NCBI RefSeq assembly: GCF_900112135.1
Contig: NZ_FOLC01000016.1
Coordinates: 50,912 to 114,911, forward strand
Length of the DNA stretch: 64,000 nucleotides
Direction of reading: 5' to 3'
DNA from: Collimonas sp. OK412
Lineage (GTDB): Bacteria; Pseudomonadota; Gammaproteobacteria; Burkholderiales; Burkholderiaceae_D
Positions 38,017 to 47,893 of the stretch are shown here, piece after piece. The notes beneath the pieces were generated by a model. It was not told where the DNA came from. It saw only the letters and a program-made list of their open reading frames with translations, and made no database searches. The position numbers and the translations under genes were made by a program. Position 1 is the first letter of the stretch. Each line of letters starts with the position of its first letter.

Positions 38017-39315
38017 TCACCGCTCTGTCACCGAAACGTGCCGTAATAGCAGCCGTTCCAGTGCGTTAAGCGTGTCGAACGACTCAAAGAAATCAGCAAA
38101 AAAATCTTGGTTGCTCAGCGCTGCCTGGTCTGTTCCCGATGCGGATCGAATTGCATCGAATATTTGTTGAAAAGTGCGTTTGCCGTCGATATGGTGCAGG
38201 ATTTTTGCGCCATATTTTCCAGGATTCACCATCAGGCTCACTTCTGAGTGTTGGTGATTAAGAACGAACGGCAGCCCTTTGTTGGCGCTGAATACCTGCG
38301 CCATCAGCGGACCCGTCAGCGGTTCGTGATAAAAAAACGGAACGTAGTCAGCATCGCCATACGGCGCTTTGCATGCGGCTGACCGTGTCACATAAAATGA
38401 ATGGGTGATGACGTTGCCGATCAACAGCTCACCGATTTCATATTGCTTTTGCATCGGCAGGCCTTTCAAGGTTCCCAGATTTTTTGGCGGCTTTTTACCT
38501 AAAATCATATGTGGAAGATACGCGGATCTTCCTCGCCCAACGTCCGTCAGTTCCAGGTTGAGGCCATGTGCGTCTTGTACCCAGTCGAACAGCTCTCCAA
38601 CCGTATAGGCCCTGTCTTGGGAATGCAGCAGCAAATCGTAGATGCCGGCGTCGCCCAGCTTATGGTCATGGTGCAGGTCCTCGCCACGCTGAAACCAGTT
38701 GGACCCAGGTATGCTACTCAATATCTCCTTCGTATTCCGGATCTTGGCGCCGGCATCGGATTCTTCGCCATTGATCAAACGCATCAATTCCTGCATTTGG
38801 TACACGCCGGTTCGGCCATAAGTGGCATATACCATGAGGCCGATTGCGCCGGTATCCTTGAGTGCGGTGCGCAGCGCGTGCAATCCTGCGTCAGGATCCT
38901 CAAGATGGTGCAGAACACCGCTACAGTTAATGTAATCGAACTTCCCGATTTGAAGCAGTGGTAGATTCAGCAGGGAATCCTGGATCCACGTTATATTTTT
39001 CAAACTCCTTATCTTCGCGCGCTCTCGGGCGATTGCAATGCTTGCCGAGCTCAAGTCCAGATGGACGATCTCGGCGTTGGTGCCTCGCAATTGCTCTGCC
39101 AGGTAAATTGTTGCGTCTCCTGTTCCACCGCCTGCCACCAAGATCCGAAAATGCTCCTGAAACGATTGTTTTCCAGAAAAACAATAATGATTGATCATTG
39201 CAAGGCTTTCCAGCCATGTCTGTATCAACTGTTTTTTTTCGTCTTGCGGATTGCACGGTGGGTAAGGCAGCGATTCATACTGATCCCGTACGTTGGGAAG
39301 ATAGTTGGCTGACAT
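38017..39315 (-). CDS. SAM-dependent methyltransferase with extra C-terminal domain
   Basis: The 432-residue protein has a class I methyltransferase domain (about 50-190): motif I RILVAGGGTGDATIYLAEQL, acidic HLDLSSASIAIA, motif IV DYINCSGVLHHLEDPDAGLHAL. From about residue 240 a second domain follows (DWVQDAHGLNLELTDVGRG ... PPKNLGTLKGLPMQKQYEIGELLIG ...). I do not recognise it, and it ends in an Asp/Leu-rich tail. The N-terminus MSANYLPNVRDQYESLPYPPC is typical of a family of bacterial methyltransferases adjacent to polysaccharide or lipopeptide genes, none seen here. The substrate is unknown. Confidence 0.85.
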   Translation of the reverse strand: MSANYLPNVRDQYESLPYPPCNPQDEKKQLIQTWLESLAMINHYCFSGKQSFQEHFRILVAGGGTGDATIYLAEQLRGTNAEIVHLDLSSASIAIARERAKIRSLKNITWIQDSLLNLPLLQIGKFDYINCSGVLHHLEDPDAGLHALRTALKDTGAIGLMVYATYGRTGVYQMQELMRLINGEESDAGAKIRNTKEILSSIPGSNWFQRGEDLHHDHKLGDAGIYDLLLHSQDRAYTVGELFDWVQDAHGLNLELTDVGRGRSAYLPHMILGKKPPKNLGTLKGLPMQKQYEIGELLIGNVITHSFYVTRSAACKAPYGDADYVPFFYHEPLTGPLMAQVFSANKGLPFVLNHQHSEVSLMVNPGKYGAKILHHIDGKRTFQQIFDAIRSASGTDQAALSNQDFFADFFESFDTLNALERLLLRHVSVTER

Positions 39316-39771
39316 ATGAATACCTAGTTAAAGACGAGTGACGGGGAAACGGTTGAATCGATAGCCGACCGCGGCCTTTCAAGCTGGGTGACTTTATCAG
39401 AAATATTTGAGTTTTCTCGAAATCTATCTGGGGCTGCCTATTGTTCCGCAAAGAATTAGTCCGCAAGGCCTGGCAAGGTTTTGCAGGCATGCGCTGAATA
39501 GGGATTGCGGAATGAAAGCTAGCTTAACGGCTTGTTTGTATTGAGACTTGGCTCGGACTTCAATATGGAGTGCAGTATTGCTGGACACCGGTGTCCACAA
39601 ACAAATCCGGCTTAAGCATGAACGCAGTTCTCCAATATCTTTCACAGGCTATTGTGTTCACAGGCGTTTTTCAGAATGATGCGCGACCTGCGCTTCCGCA
39701 TTCAAGCCAGCGAGAACCCGGCCGGCCGCCTAAGCCGCCGGCGCCGGCAAGATTACCCGATGGCGTTTTTG
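39316..39771. other. Intergenic stretch with a 16-bp palindrome
   Basis: No gene is supportable. TGGACACCGGTGTCCA at 39582-39597 is a perfect palindrome. Two frames in the region are open but resemble nothing. The stretch marks the junction between the accessory region and the gshA-led core. Confidence 0.45.
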
Positions 39772-41358
39772 CTAGACACTCATGTTGCCCAGCGTACTGG
39801 CGCGATAAGCCGCGACAAAGGTATCGAAATCCCCGGTCTGGCTGCGCTCCAGGCTTTCCTGCTCGGACAGGGAGGTGGCCGCCAGCGTTTCGAAATAGCT
39901 GCGCTCTTCCGGGCTCGGAGGATGCGCCAGGAAATAAGCCGCGTGCGCCTTGCTCTGGCGCAGCGCAAAGCTGCCGAACGATTCCTGGTTCTCGCGCAAG
40001 ATCGCCAGCACCTGCGCCGATGGCGTCAGTTCAACCGACTCCAGCTTGAGGTTTTGTTTCGCCAGCGATGCCGCATGGGCGCCGTCGCTGCGCTGGGCGT
40101 CGAGCAGGGTTGCCGCCGAACCGATCCGCTGCAGCAATTCCTTGCCCCAGGTTTGCAGGCCGACCGGATTGCCGTCACGCCGCAACTGCAGGCCCGGACG
40201 CCGCCCTTCTTTCACCGCGCGCGAAAAATTCTCGGTGTTTTCCAGGCTTTCTTCGTCGCTGGTCACCGGACTGTCGTCGAGCGCGCAGAACAGCAGGAAG
40301 GCGTCGAGGAAGCGCGAGGTTTCGAGGTTGATGCCCATCGGTTCGAACGGGTCGATGTCCATGCAGCGCACTTCGATGTATTGCACGCCGCGCGCGGACA
40401 GCGCCTGGATCGGCCGCTCGCCGGAATTGATCACGCGTTTCGGCCGGATGGTCGAGTAGTACTCGTTTTCGATCTGCAGGATATTGGTGTTGATCTGCAC
40501 CCACTCGCCGTTGCGGTGGGTGCCGATTTCGGCGTACGGCGGATAAGGCTGGCTGACCGCCCGCGCCAGGCTCTTGATATAGCTGTCGAGGCTGTTGAAC
40601 TGCGGCGTCAGGCGGGCCTGGGCTTCGCTGGTGTAGCCGAGGTCGCTCATGCGCAAGCTGGTGGCGTAAGGCAGGTACAGGGTATCTTTGTCCAGCTCTT
40701 CCAGCCGGTGCTGGCGGCCGTCCAGGAAACATTTGGACAAGGCCGGCGAAGCGCCGAACAGGTACATCAGCAGCCAGCTGTAGCGGCGGAAATTGCGCAC
40801 CAGCGCGATATAACTTTCCGACTGGAAGTGCATCGCCGTGCCGCTGGCGCCCTCCGCCTGCTGCAAGGTCTGCCACACCCCTTCAGCCAGCGAATAGTTG
40901 TAGTGGATGCCGGCGATGCATTGCATGCGCTTGCCGTAGCGCAGCGCCAGGCCGCGCCGGTAGACGTGCTTCAAGGTCCCCATGTGCGAAGTGCCGTACC
41001 AGGCAATCGGGATCTGTTCTTCCGCCGGCAGGTGGGCCGGCATCGATTGGCTCCACAGCAGTTCGTCGCCCAGCTTGGTGTAGACGAAACGGTGGATCGC
41101 ATCCAGTTCGGTCAGCGCGGTCGCAATATCGTGCTCGGCCGGGGTGATGAATTCCAGCAGCGATTCCGAATAGTCGGTGGTGATCTGCGGATGGGTCAGC
41201 GCCGAGCCCAGCGCGCGCGGGTGCGGCGTCAGGGCCAGGCGGCCGTCAGGCTCGACGCGCAGGGTTTCCCGTTCGATGCCGCGCAGGCCCTGGCCTAGCA
41301 AGCCGCGATGCTGCTCTTGTCCTAGCAGCGCCAGCCGGCGAGTGTAATGATCGGTCAA
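39772..41358 (-). CDS. gshA: Glutamate-cysteine ligase (gamma-proteobacterial type)
   Basis: GshA catalyses the ATP-dependent first step of glutathione synthesis. The 528 residues match the length of E. coli GshA. Conserved blocks: [18 protein letters not shown] at residues 25-42, [18 protein letters not shown], and [18 protein letters not shown] [18 protein letters not shown] with substrate-binding residues. The start is a TTG at 41358 with an AAGGA box; an ATG nearby is out of frame. It is divergent from folD. No gshB is present in the window. Confidence 0.95.
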   Translation of the reverse strand: MTDHYTRRLALLGQEQHRGLLGQGLRGIERETLRVEPDGRLALTPHPRALGSALTHPQITTDYSESLLEFITPAEHDIATALTELDAIHRFVYTKLGDELLWSQSMPAHLPAEEQIPIAWYGTSHMGTLKHVYRRGLALRYGKRMQCIAGIHYNYSLAEGVWQTLQQAEGASGTAMHFQSESYIALVRNFRRYSWLLMYLFGASPALSKCFLDGRQHRLEELDKDTLYLPYATSLRMSDLGYTSEAQARLTPQFNSLDSYIKSLARAVSQPYPPYAEIGTHRNGEWVQINTNILQIENEYYSTIRPKRVINSGERPIQALSARGVQYIEVRCMDIDPFEPMGINLETSRFLDAFLLFCALDDSPVTSDEESLENTENFSRAVKEGRRPGLQLRRDGNPVGLQTWGKELLQRIGSAATLLDAQRSDGAHAASLAKQNLKLESVELTPSAQVLAILRENQESFGSFALRQSKAHAAYFLAHPPSPEERSYFETLAATSLSEQESLERSQTGDFDTFVAAYRASTLGNMSV

Positions 41359-41711
41359 TTCAGCATCCTTTTATTCAAATTTGCCAGCTCTGCCATGCGG
41401 CCGCCTGTTGCATTATTCCGGGCATGGTCGGTGACATGCAGATGTCGTAGAAGGCGAGAATAGCCGAAAATGAAAGAACGCGTTGGATGTCGGCTGGACA
41501 GCAATTTACAATCGTCCGGGAACCCGGGAAGTACGCCGGACGAGGCTTAATTTTATTAAATCGGCAATTTCCAATGGATTTGCGCAGGCCGATGACAAAG
41601 TAAACAGCAAAAATTCGCAAATTTCCACAAGGCAACACGTCACCAGCGCAGTCTTCGGCGCGCGCACCCCTTATAATCCTGCTTTGCTCTCAATCTTCAA
41701 TTGCCATTACT
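41359..41711. other. Divergent promoter region of gshA and folD
   Basis: A good -10 box TATAAT (41672-41677) lies 34 bp upstream of folD, but its -35 is poor. GTCCGGGAACCCGGGAAGTACGCCGGAC (41514-41541) contains a dyad. No gene is seen. Confidence 0.5.
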
Positions 41712-42557
41712 ATGCCTGCCCAACTGATCGACGGAAATCTCCTCTCCCAACAACTCCGCGCCGACGTCGCCAAACGCGCCGCCGCGCTGACCGCGCAGGG
41801 CAAGCAGCCCGGCCTGGCGGTGATCCTGGTCGGCGACAGCCAGGCTTCGCAGGTGTATGTGCGCAACAAGGTCAAGGCGTGCGAAGACAACGGCCTGTAT
41901 TCAGTGCTAGAAAAATATGACGCCGACCTGACCGAAGCGGCCCTGCTGGCGCGCATCGATGCGCTGAACCACGATCCGAAGATCAACGGCATCCTGGTGC
42001 AGCTGCCGCTGCCGGCGCATATCAATGCCCATAAGGTGATCGAAGCCATCGCCGCCGAAAAAGACGTCGACGGTTTTCATATCAGCAACGCCGGCCTGCT
42101 GATGACCGGCCAGCCGCTGTTCCGCCCCTGCACCCCTTACGGCGTGATGAAAATGCTGGAATCGGTGAATTTCCCGGTGCGCGGCGCCCATGCGGTGATC
42201 GTCGGCGCCTCGAACATCGTCGGCAAGCCGCAAGCCATGCTGCTCTTGCAGGCCGGCGCCACCGTCACCATCTGCAATTCCAAGACCCGCGACCTGGGAC
42301 TGCACACGCGCATGGCCGACATCCTGGTGGTGGCTACCGGCAAGCGCAATATCGTCACCGCCGACATGGTCAAGCCGGGTGCGGCCGTGATCGACGTCGG
42401 CATGAACCGCGACGATAACGGCAAATTGTGTGGCGATGTCGACTTTGCCAACGCCAAGGAGGTGGCGGGTTACATCACCCCGGTGCCAGGCGGCGTCGGC
42501 CCGATGACCATCACCATGCTGCTGGTCAATACCATCGAAGCCGCAGAAAGAATGTAA
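41712..42557 (+). CDS. folD: FolD, methylene-tetrahydrofolate dehydrogenase / cyclohydrolase
   Basis: This bifunctional enzyme of one-carbon metabolism interconverts 5,10-methylene-THF and 10-formyl-THF with NADP. The 281-residue length is typical. Seen: the catalytic region [15 protein letters not shown] with the lysine, then [12 protein letters not shown], the NADP-loop [19 protein letters not shown], and the C-terminal [18 protein letters not shown] signature. The prlC start lies 5 bp after its stop, so they are co-transcribed. Confidence 0.97.
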   Translation: MPAQLIDGNLLSQQLRADVAKRAAALTAQGKQPGLAVILVGDSQASQVYVRNKVKACEDNGLYSVLEKYDADLTEAALLARIDALNHDPKINGILVQLPLPAHINAHKVIEAIAAEKDVDGFHISNAGLLMTGQPLFRPCTPYGVMKMLESVNFPVRGAHAVIVGASNIVGKPQAMLLLQAGATVTICNSKTRDLGLHTRMADILVVATGKRNIVTADMVKPGAAVIDVGMNRDDNGKLCGDVDFANAKEVAGYITPVPGGVGPMTITMLLVNTIEAAERM

Positions 42558-42562
42558 TTGCA

Positions 42563-44641
42563 ATGACATCTACCGCTACCAAGACCAGCAATCCCCTGCT
42601 CGACTTTACCGGCTTGGCCAAATTCGACCAGATCAAGCCGGCCGACATCAGTCCGGCGATCGCGGCGCTGCTGCAGCAGGCGCAGACCGTGGTGACCTTG
42701 CTGGAAGCGCCTGCCGACACCGTCACCTGGGACAATTTTGTGGTCCCGCTGGAACACGTGACGGAGAAGCTGAGCCGCGCCTGGGGCATCGTCAGCCATC
42801 TGAATGCGGTAGCCGACACGCCGGACCTGCGTGCCGCCTATAACGAAAACCAGCCGAAACTGATCGAGTTCTGGACCGCGCTGGCGCAAAACCTGGCCTT
42901 GTTCGACAAGTACAAGGCGATCAAGAACAATCTCGACTTTGCCGAACTGTCGGAAGCGCGCCGCAAGATCGTCAACAATGCGCTGCGCGATTTCAGGCTG
43001 GGCGGCGCTGAACTGACGCCGGCCAAGAAGGCCCGTTTCGCCGAAATCCAGGAAAAACACGCCGCGCTGACCACCCGCTTTTCGGAAAACATCCTCGACG
43101 CCACCAACGCCTATGGCTTGTTTGTCGACGACGAAGCCGAACTGGCCGGGTTGCCGGACGATGTACGCCAGGCGGCGCGCGCCGCCGCCGAGCAGGACGG
43201 CAAGCCCGGCTACAAGTTCACGCTGCACTTCCCGTCTTATTTCCCGATCCTGCAATACGCGGACAACCGCGCCTTGCGTGAAAAAATCTATCGCGCCAAC
43301 GCCACCAAGGCCTCCGAGCTGGGCGAAAAGCCGGAATGGGACAACAGCGCCAACATCGTCGAGATCCTGCGCTTGCGCAATGAAGAAGCAAAACTGCTGG
43401 GCTTCAAGAACTACGCCGAGCTGTCGCTGGTGCGCAAGATGGCCAAGACTCCGGCCGAAGTGATGCTTTTCCTGGAAGACCTGGGCCAGCGCGCGCGGCC
43501 GTTCGCCGAACAAGACCTGGCCGAGCTGCGCGCGTTCGCGGCGGAACGGCTGGACCTGGCCGCGCTGGAAGCCTGGGACCTGGCGTATGCCGCGGAAAAA
43601 CTGCGCGAGCAGCGCTACGCTTTTTCCGAACAGGAAGTGAAGCAGTATTTTCCGGAACCGGTGGTAGTCGCAGGCTTGTTCCAGCTGGTGCAGAAACTGT
43701 TTTCAGTCGACATCAGCGCCGACCAGGCCGCGGTGTGGCACCCGGACGTCAAGTTTTTCAAGATCCAGAAAGACGGCAAGCTGATCGGCCAGTTTTATCT
43801 CGACCTGTATGCCCGCAACGGCAAGCGCGGCGGCGCATGGATGGACGATGCGCGCGCCCGGCGCCGCCTCGGCAGCGAAATCCAGACCCCGATCGCCTAC
43901 CTGACCTGCAATTTCACGGCGCCGGCCGTGGTCGACGGCGCGGCCAGGCCGGCCTTGTTTACGCATGACGAAGTGATCACCCTGTTCCATGAGTTCGGCC
44001 ACGGCTTGCATCACATGCTGACCCAGGTCGACGAGATCGGCGTCTCCGGCATTTCCGGCGTCGAATGGGATGCGGTCGAACTACCATCGCAGTTCATGGA
44101 GAATTTCTGCTGGGAGTGGGATGTGCTGCAGCACATGACGTCCGAGGCGGAAAGCGGCGCACCGTTGCCGCGTGAACTGTTCGACAAGATGATCGCCGCC
44201 AAGAATTTCCAGTCCGGGCTGCAGGCTTTGCGCCAGGTCGAGTTTTCGCTGTTCGACATGCGCTTGCACGACGACTATGATCCATATGGCAGCCAAAGCG
44301 TGCAGGACGTGATCAACCAGGTGCGCGGCAAGGTCGCCGTCATCAGCCCGCCGCCTTTCAATCGCTTCCAGCACTCGTTCGGCCACATTTTTGCCGGCGG
44401 TTACGCTGCCGGCTATTACAGCTACAAGTGGGCTGAAGTGTTGTCGGCCGATGCCTACAGCGCGTTTGAAGAAGCAGCGTCGCACGGCGGCAATGTGGTC
44501 TCGGCGGAAACCGGAAGAAAGTTCCACGCCGAAATCCTGGCCGTCGGCGGCTCGCGCCCGGCGCTGGAATCGTTCAAGGCTTTCCGCGGACGCGAACCGA
44601 ACATAGACGCCTTGCTGCGCCATAGCGGCATGGCGGCATGA
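42563..44641 (+). CDS. prlC: Oligopeptidase A (M3 metallopeptidase)
   Basis: This cytosolic zinc endopeptidase degrades oligopeptides and signal-peptide fragments. It has 692 residues. The HExxH zinc site is in TLFHEFGHGLHHML at about residue 475, with the third ligand Glu about 28 residues later in GVEWDAVELPSQFMENF. I chose the ATG at 42563; the frame extends upstream only inside folD. The stop is followed at once by an ATGA overlap with the next open frame. Confidence 0.96.
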   Translation: MTSTATKTSNPLLDFTGLAKFDQIKPADISPAIAALLQQAQTVVTLLEAPADTVTWDNFVVPLEHVTEKLSRAWGIVSHLNAVADTPDLRAAYNENQPKLIEFWTALAQNLALFDKYKAIKNNLDFAELSEARRKIVNNALRDFRLGGAELTPAKKARFAEIQEKHAALTTRFSENILDATNAYGLFVDDEAELAGLPDDVRQAARAAAEQDGKPGYKFTLHFPSYFPILQYADNRALREKIYRANATKASELGEKPEWDNSANIVEILRLRNEEAKLLGFKNYAELSLVRKMAKTPAEVMLFLEDLGQRARPFAEQDLAELRAFAAERLDLAALEAWDLAYAAEKLREQRYAFSEQEVKQYFPEPVVVAGLFQLVQKLFSVDISADQAAVWHPDVKFFKIQKDGKLIGQFYLDLYARNGKRGGAWMDDARARRRLGSEIQTPIAYLTCNFTAPAVVDGAARPALFTHDEVITLFHEFGHGLHHMLTQVDEIGVSGISGVEWDAVELPSQFMENFCWEWDVLQHMTSEAESGAPLPRELFDKMIAAKNFQSGLQALRQVEFSLFDMRLHDDYDPYGSQSVQDVINQVRGKVAVISPPPFNRFQHSFGHIFAGGYAAGYYSYKWAEVLSADAYSAFEEAASHGGNVVSAETGRKFHAEILAVGGSRPALESFKAFRGREPNIDALLRHSGMAA

Positions 44642-44745
44642 GTAGGCAAGCGGCGGCAAAGAAGCGTAAAGACAAGCAGGATCGAAGCAACACCACTACC
44701 AAACCTTCGCTGTACAACGGCGATTCTTACAATAGGGGAAAAAGG

Positions 44746-45360
44746 ATGAAAGCTGGGACGAAATTCGCTGCAACGGTTTTTCTGCTGACGCTGGCCGCGG
44801 GCGCGCAAGCGCAACTGTACAAATCGACCGGCCCTGACGGCAAAGTCACCTACAGCGACATCCCGCCGGCCAAGGGCAATGTGACGCAGCAGAAAACCGG
44901 CGCCGGCATCAGCGACGTCAACGACGGCATGCCTTATGAACTGGCGCAGGCGGTCAAGAACAGTCCGGTCACGCTGTACAGCTCGGAGAAATGCATTCCC
45001 TGCGACGACGGCCGCAAGATGCTGACCGAACGCGGCATCCCGTTCAGCGAAAAGACCATCAAGAGCAATGAAGATATCGCCGCCTTCCGCAAGGTTACCA
45101 GCGAAAGCCAGCTGCCTTTGTTGACGGTCGGCCGCAACAAGGAAAGCGGCTTTTCCCCCAGCGCCTGGGGCACCGCGCTGACAACCGCCGGCTACCCGGA
45201 AACCAGCCGCTTGCCGAAAACCTATCGCAATGCCGCCCCGGTCGCCGCTGCGCCGGCCGCCGCCGCACCCGGCAAGAGCGCCTCGCCTGCTGCCGCCAGC
45301 ACCGGCAATGGCGACACTCCGCCGGCAGCCGGCAATGCGCCGCCCGGCTTCCGTTTTTAA
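44746..45360 (+). CDS. Exported DUF4124-glutaredoxin-like protein
   Basis: The 204-residue product has a signal peptide (FAATVFLLTLAAGAQA) followed by a DUF4124-type start (QLYKSTGPDGKVTYSDIPPAKG) and a glutaredoxin-like domain with CIPC (SSEKCIPCDDGRKMLTERGIPF) and the cis-Pro loop SQLPLLTVG. It ends in a low-complexity Ala/Pro tail. I chose the ATG at 44746; the frame is open from an ATG at 44638 that overlaps the prlC stop, but the signal peptide would then be internal. It probably acts on disulphides in the envelope. Confidence 0.82.
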   Translation: MKAGTKFAATVFLLTLAAGAQAQLYKSTGPDGKVTYSDIPPAKGNVTQQKTGAGISDVNDGMPYELAQAVKNSPVTLYSSEKCIPCDDGRKMLTERGIPFSEKTIKSNEDIAAFRKVTSESQLPLLTVGRNKESGFSPSAWGTALTTAGYPETSRLPKTYRNAAPVAAAPAAAAPGKSASPAAASTGNGDTPPAAGNAPPGFRF

Positions 45361-45387
45361 AACGCTACCGCCCGACAATTTCCATTC

Positions 45388-45813
45388 ATGACGCAAATCG
45401 ACTTTCACACCAATATTTCGGACAAGTTCCTGTACACCTGCCGACTGGTGCGTAAAGCACGCGCGGCGCAGCGCCAGATCGTCATATTGGGCAGCAATGC
45501 CGAGGACCTGGCGACGCTTGACCGCGCGCTCTGGACATTTTCCGAGCACGATTTCCTGCCCCACGTCAGGGCCGGCGATCCGCTGGCGGCGCAAACCCCG
45601 GTGATCCTGGCCGCCGACGAAGAGATCGAATGGCCGCATCACCAGATCCTGATCAACCTGTCCGGCAATACACCGCAGCATTTCGCCCGCTTCGAAAGAA
45701 TGTTCGAAATCATCTCGCTGGCCGACGACGACAAGGCCGGCGGGCGCGAGCGCTACCGCTTTTACCAGCAACGCGGTTATCCCCTGACCCATTTCGTTGC
45801 TGACAATGTATAG
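45388..45813 (+). CDS. holC: DNA polymerase III chi subunit
   Basis: HolC bridges the clamp-loader complex and single-stranded DNA-binding protein. It is 141 residues, as usual. Conserved features: IDFHTNISDKFLYTCRLVRKA, DRALWTFSEHDFLPHV, TPVILAADEE, HHQILINLSGNTPQHFARFERMFEIIS. It lies 27 bp behind the glutaredoxin-like gene and 21 bp before the following hypothetical gene, so an operon is likely. Confidence 0.92.
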   Translation: MTQIDFHTNISDKFLYTCRLVRKARAAQRQIVILGSNAEDLATLDRALWTFSEHDFLPHVRAGDPLAAQTPVILAADEEIEWPHHQILINLSGNTPQHFARFERMFEIISLADDDKAGGRERYRFYQQRGYPLTHFVADNV

Positions 45814-45834
45814 ATAGACCTAGAGGAATCTGTA

Positions 45835-46257
45835 ATGAGCAATCTTGACGCCAATATTCCTTTATTGACCGAGGTCATTGTCCCGCTGCCGACTTTGACC
45901 GACATTATAGAAACGCCGCCGCCGACCGCGGCCGGCGCCGCCGCGCAGGCTGCCGAGGATGACGGCAGTTTCGAGCTGCCCAGGGCACGCCAGGAAGAAA
46001 CCGTTGCGCGCGCCCTGAGCCAGCACGACTGGGAGCGGCTGGAAGCCGAAGTAAGGGAAAAAGTGCTGCAGCAGCTGCAGGACCGGATCGATTTTGTCAT
46101 CGAGCAACGGGTGCGCGACGGCTTGGCGGATGTGCTGCAAACCGCGGTGGAGGGCATGGCGGCGCAAATCCGGGAGGGTTTGCACCAGACCCTGGACGAG
46201 GTGATTTCCCGTGCCGTGAGCCTGGAATTAGTCAAATTAAAAAAAACAAACATTTAA
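45835..46257 (+). CDS. Hypothetical coiled-coil protein after holC
   Basis: The 140-residue protein has an acidic, Pro-rich N-terminal third (LPTLTDIIETPPPTAAG...DDGSFELP) and a long amphipathic helix (WERLEAEVREKVLQQLQDRIDFVIEQRVRDGLADVLQTAVEGMAAQIREGL). No catalytic motif is seen. Similar small proteins beside holC occur in Burkholderiales as I recall, without known function. A AGAGGA box lies before the ATG. Confidence 0.75.
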   Translation: MSNLDANIPLLTEVIVPLPTLTDIIETPPPTAAGAAAQAAEDDGSFELPRARQEETVARALSQHDWERLEAEVREKVLQQLQDRIDFVIEQRVRDGLADVLQTAVEGMAAQIREGLHQTLDEVISRAVSLELVKLKKTNI

Positions 46258-46415
46258 CGTAAATTTTTTGTTTTTCAATCACATTTTGCAATACGGTAGA
46301 TAAAAGTAAAAAAAACAGATCTCATTTTGATCGCCTAAAAAATCTCTGTTTTCTTACAATAGCGCTATTGAAATGGTGGCTCGACAGTAATTAAACGGTG
46401 GTTTTTGGAGATGAG

Positions 46416-47732
46416 ATGAAAGTAATCGTATTGGGCGCAGGCGTCATCGGAACCAGTTCTGCATGGTTCCTGAACAAGGAAGGTCACGATGTGACAGTGA
46501 TCGAACGCCAGCCGGGCGCGGCCCAGGAAACCAGTTTTGCCAACGGCTGCCAGATTTCGGTGTCGCATGCCGAACCCTGGGCCAATCCGCAGGCGCCGCT
46601 GAAGGTGCTGAAATGGCTGGGACAGGAAGATGCACCGCTGCTGTACCGCTTCCGCCCGGAATGGCTGCAATGGAAGTGGGCGTTGAATTTCCTGCGCGAA
46701 TGCACGCCGGCCCGCACCAACGACAATATCCGCCAGATCGTCGCCATCTGCGAATACAGCCGCCAGACCTTGCAAGCCGTGCGCGCCGACACCGGCGTCG
46801 ATTACGATTGCCTGACGCGCGGCATCCTGCATTTCTATACCGAACAAAAAGAATTCGACATCTCGCTGCCTGCCGCGCAACTGATGCGCGACCTCGGCTG
46901 CCCGCGCGAATCGATCAGCGCCGATGAAGTGGTCCGGATCGAACCGGCGCTGGCGCGCATCCGCGACAAGATCGTCGGCGGCGATTTCACCGCCACCGAT
47001 GAATCGGGCGACGTCTACAAATTCACCTCGGGCCTGGCCGCCAAGGCCGCCGAAGCCGGCGTGGATTTCCAGTACAACACCAGCGTCACCCGCCTGATCA
47101 CCGAAGGCAGCGGCGCCGGCGCCAAGATCACCGGCGTCGAAGTGATCAATGCCGACGGCCGCCACGAAGTGCTGCATGCCGATGCTTTCGTGGTCGCCAT
47201 GGGCAGCTTCTCGACGCCGCTGCTGAAGCCGCTCGGCATCGAACTGATGATCTATCCGGGCAAGGGTTATTCCGCCACCTACAGCATCACCAACCCGGAA
47301 GCGGCGCCTAGCGTTTCGCTGACCGACGACGGCTACAAGCTGGTGGTGTCGCGCCTGGGCGACCGCCTGCGGGTGGCCGGCACCTGCGAACTGAACGGCT
47401 ACACGCGCGAGCTCAACACCACCCGCTGCGAAGCGATCACGCGCCGCACCCGCGAACTGTTCCCCGACGGCTGCGATTACGACAATCCGGTTTACTGGAC
47501 CGGTTTGCGGCCGATGACGCCATCCAACGTGCCCTATATCGGCAAGACCAGGATCAGCAACCTGTTCCTCAATACAGGCCACGGAACGCTGGGCTGGACC
47601 ATGGGTTGCGGTTCCGGCCGCGCCATCGCCGAGATCGTCTCGGGCCGCCGGCCGGAAGTCGACTTCGCGTTCACCGGCATGCCGCGGCAGGCTCCGCAGC
47701 CGCTGATCCTGCCGCGCCCTGTGCAAGCATGA
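46416..47732 (+). CDS. dadA: D-amino acid dehydrogenase small subunit
   Basis: This FAD-linked membrane-associated dehydrogenase oxidises D-amino acids, mainly D-alanine, to keto acids. The 438 residues match the family. The N-terminus MKVIVLGAGVIGTSSAWFLNKEG holds the FAD dinucleotide fold, and the C-terminus GHGTLGWTMGCGSGRAIAEIVSG is typical. GGAG lies 5 bp before the ATG at 46416. A strong hairpin terminator follows, shared with the convergent Lrp-type gene. Upstream A/T-rich DNA (46260-46400) has a dyad AAACAGA...TCTGTTT possibly bound by Lrp. Confidence 0.95.
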   Translation: MKVIVLGAGVIGTSSAWFLNKEGHDVTVIERQPGAAQETSFANGCQISVSHAEPWANPQAPLKVLKWLGQEDAPLLYRFRPEWLQWKWALNFLRECTPARTNDNIRQIVAICEYSRQTLQAVRADTGVDYDCLTRGILHFYTEQKEFDISLPAAQLMRDLGCPRESISADEVVRIEPALARIRDKIVGGDFTATDESGDVYKFTSGLAAKAAEAGVDFQYNTSVTRLITEGSGAGAKITGVEVINADGRHEVLHADAFVVAMGSFSTPLLKPLGIELMIYPGKGYSATYSITNPEAAPSVSLTDDGYKLVVSRLGDRLRVAGTCELNGYTRELNTTRCEAITRRTRELFPDGCDYDNPVYWTGLRPMTPSNVPYIGKTRISNLFLNTGHGTLGWTMGCGSGRAIAEIVSGRRPEVDFAFTGMPRQAPQPLILPRPVQA

Positions 47733-47762
47733 TGACCGCCGCGCCCGTTGCAGGGAGGCGAT

Positions 47763-47802
47763 AAAAAAGACCGGTGCTGGCGACAGCATCGGTCTTTTTT
47801 TT
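47763..47802. terminator. Bidirectional terminator between dadA and the Lrp gene
   Basis: A long stem (AAAGACCG-TGCTG / CAGCA-CGGTCTTT with one mismatch, GCGA loop) is flanked by A and T runs, so it can end transcripts from both strands. Confidence 0.9.
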
Positions 47803-47893
47803 GCCTGGAGCGACATGGCGCGGTTTTTGCGTATGTCTCTGCGGAAGTCGGCAGCGCCGTGTTTTTATTGTCCAGGCGCACTGTTGGAGTGCA

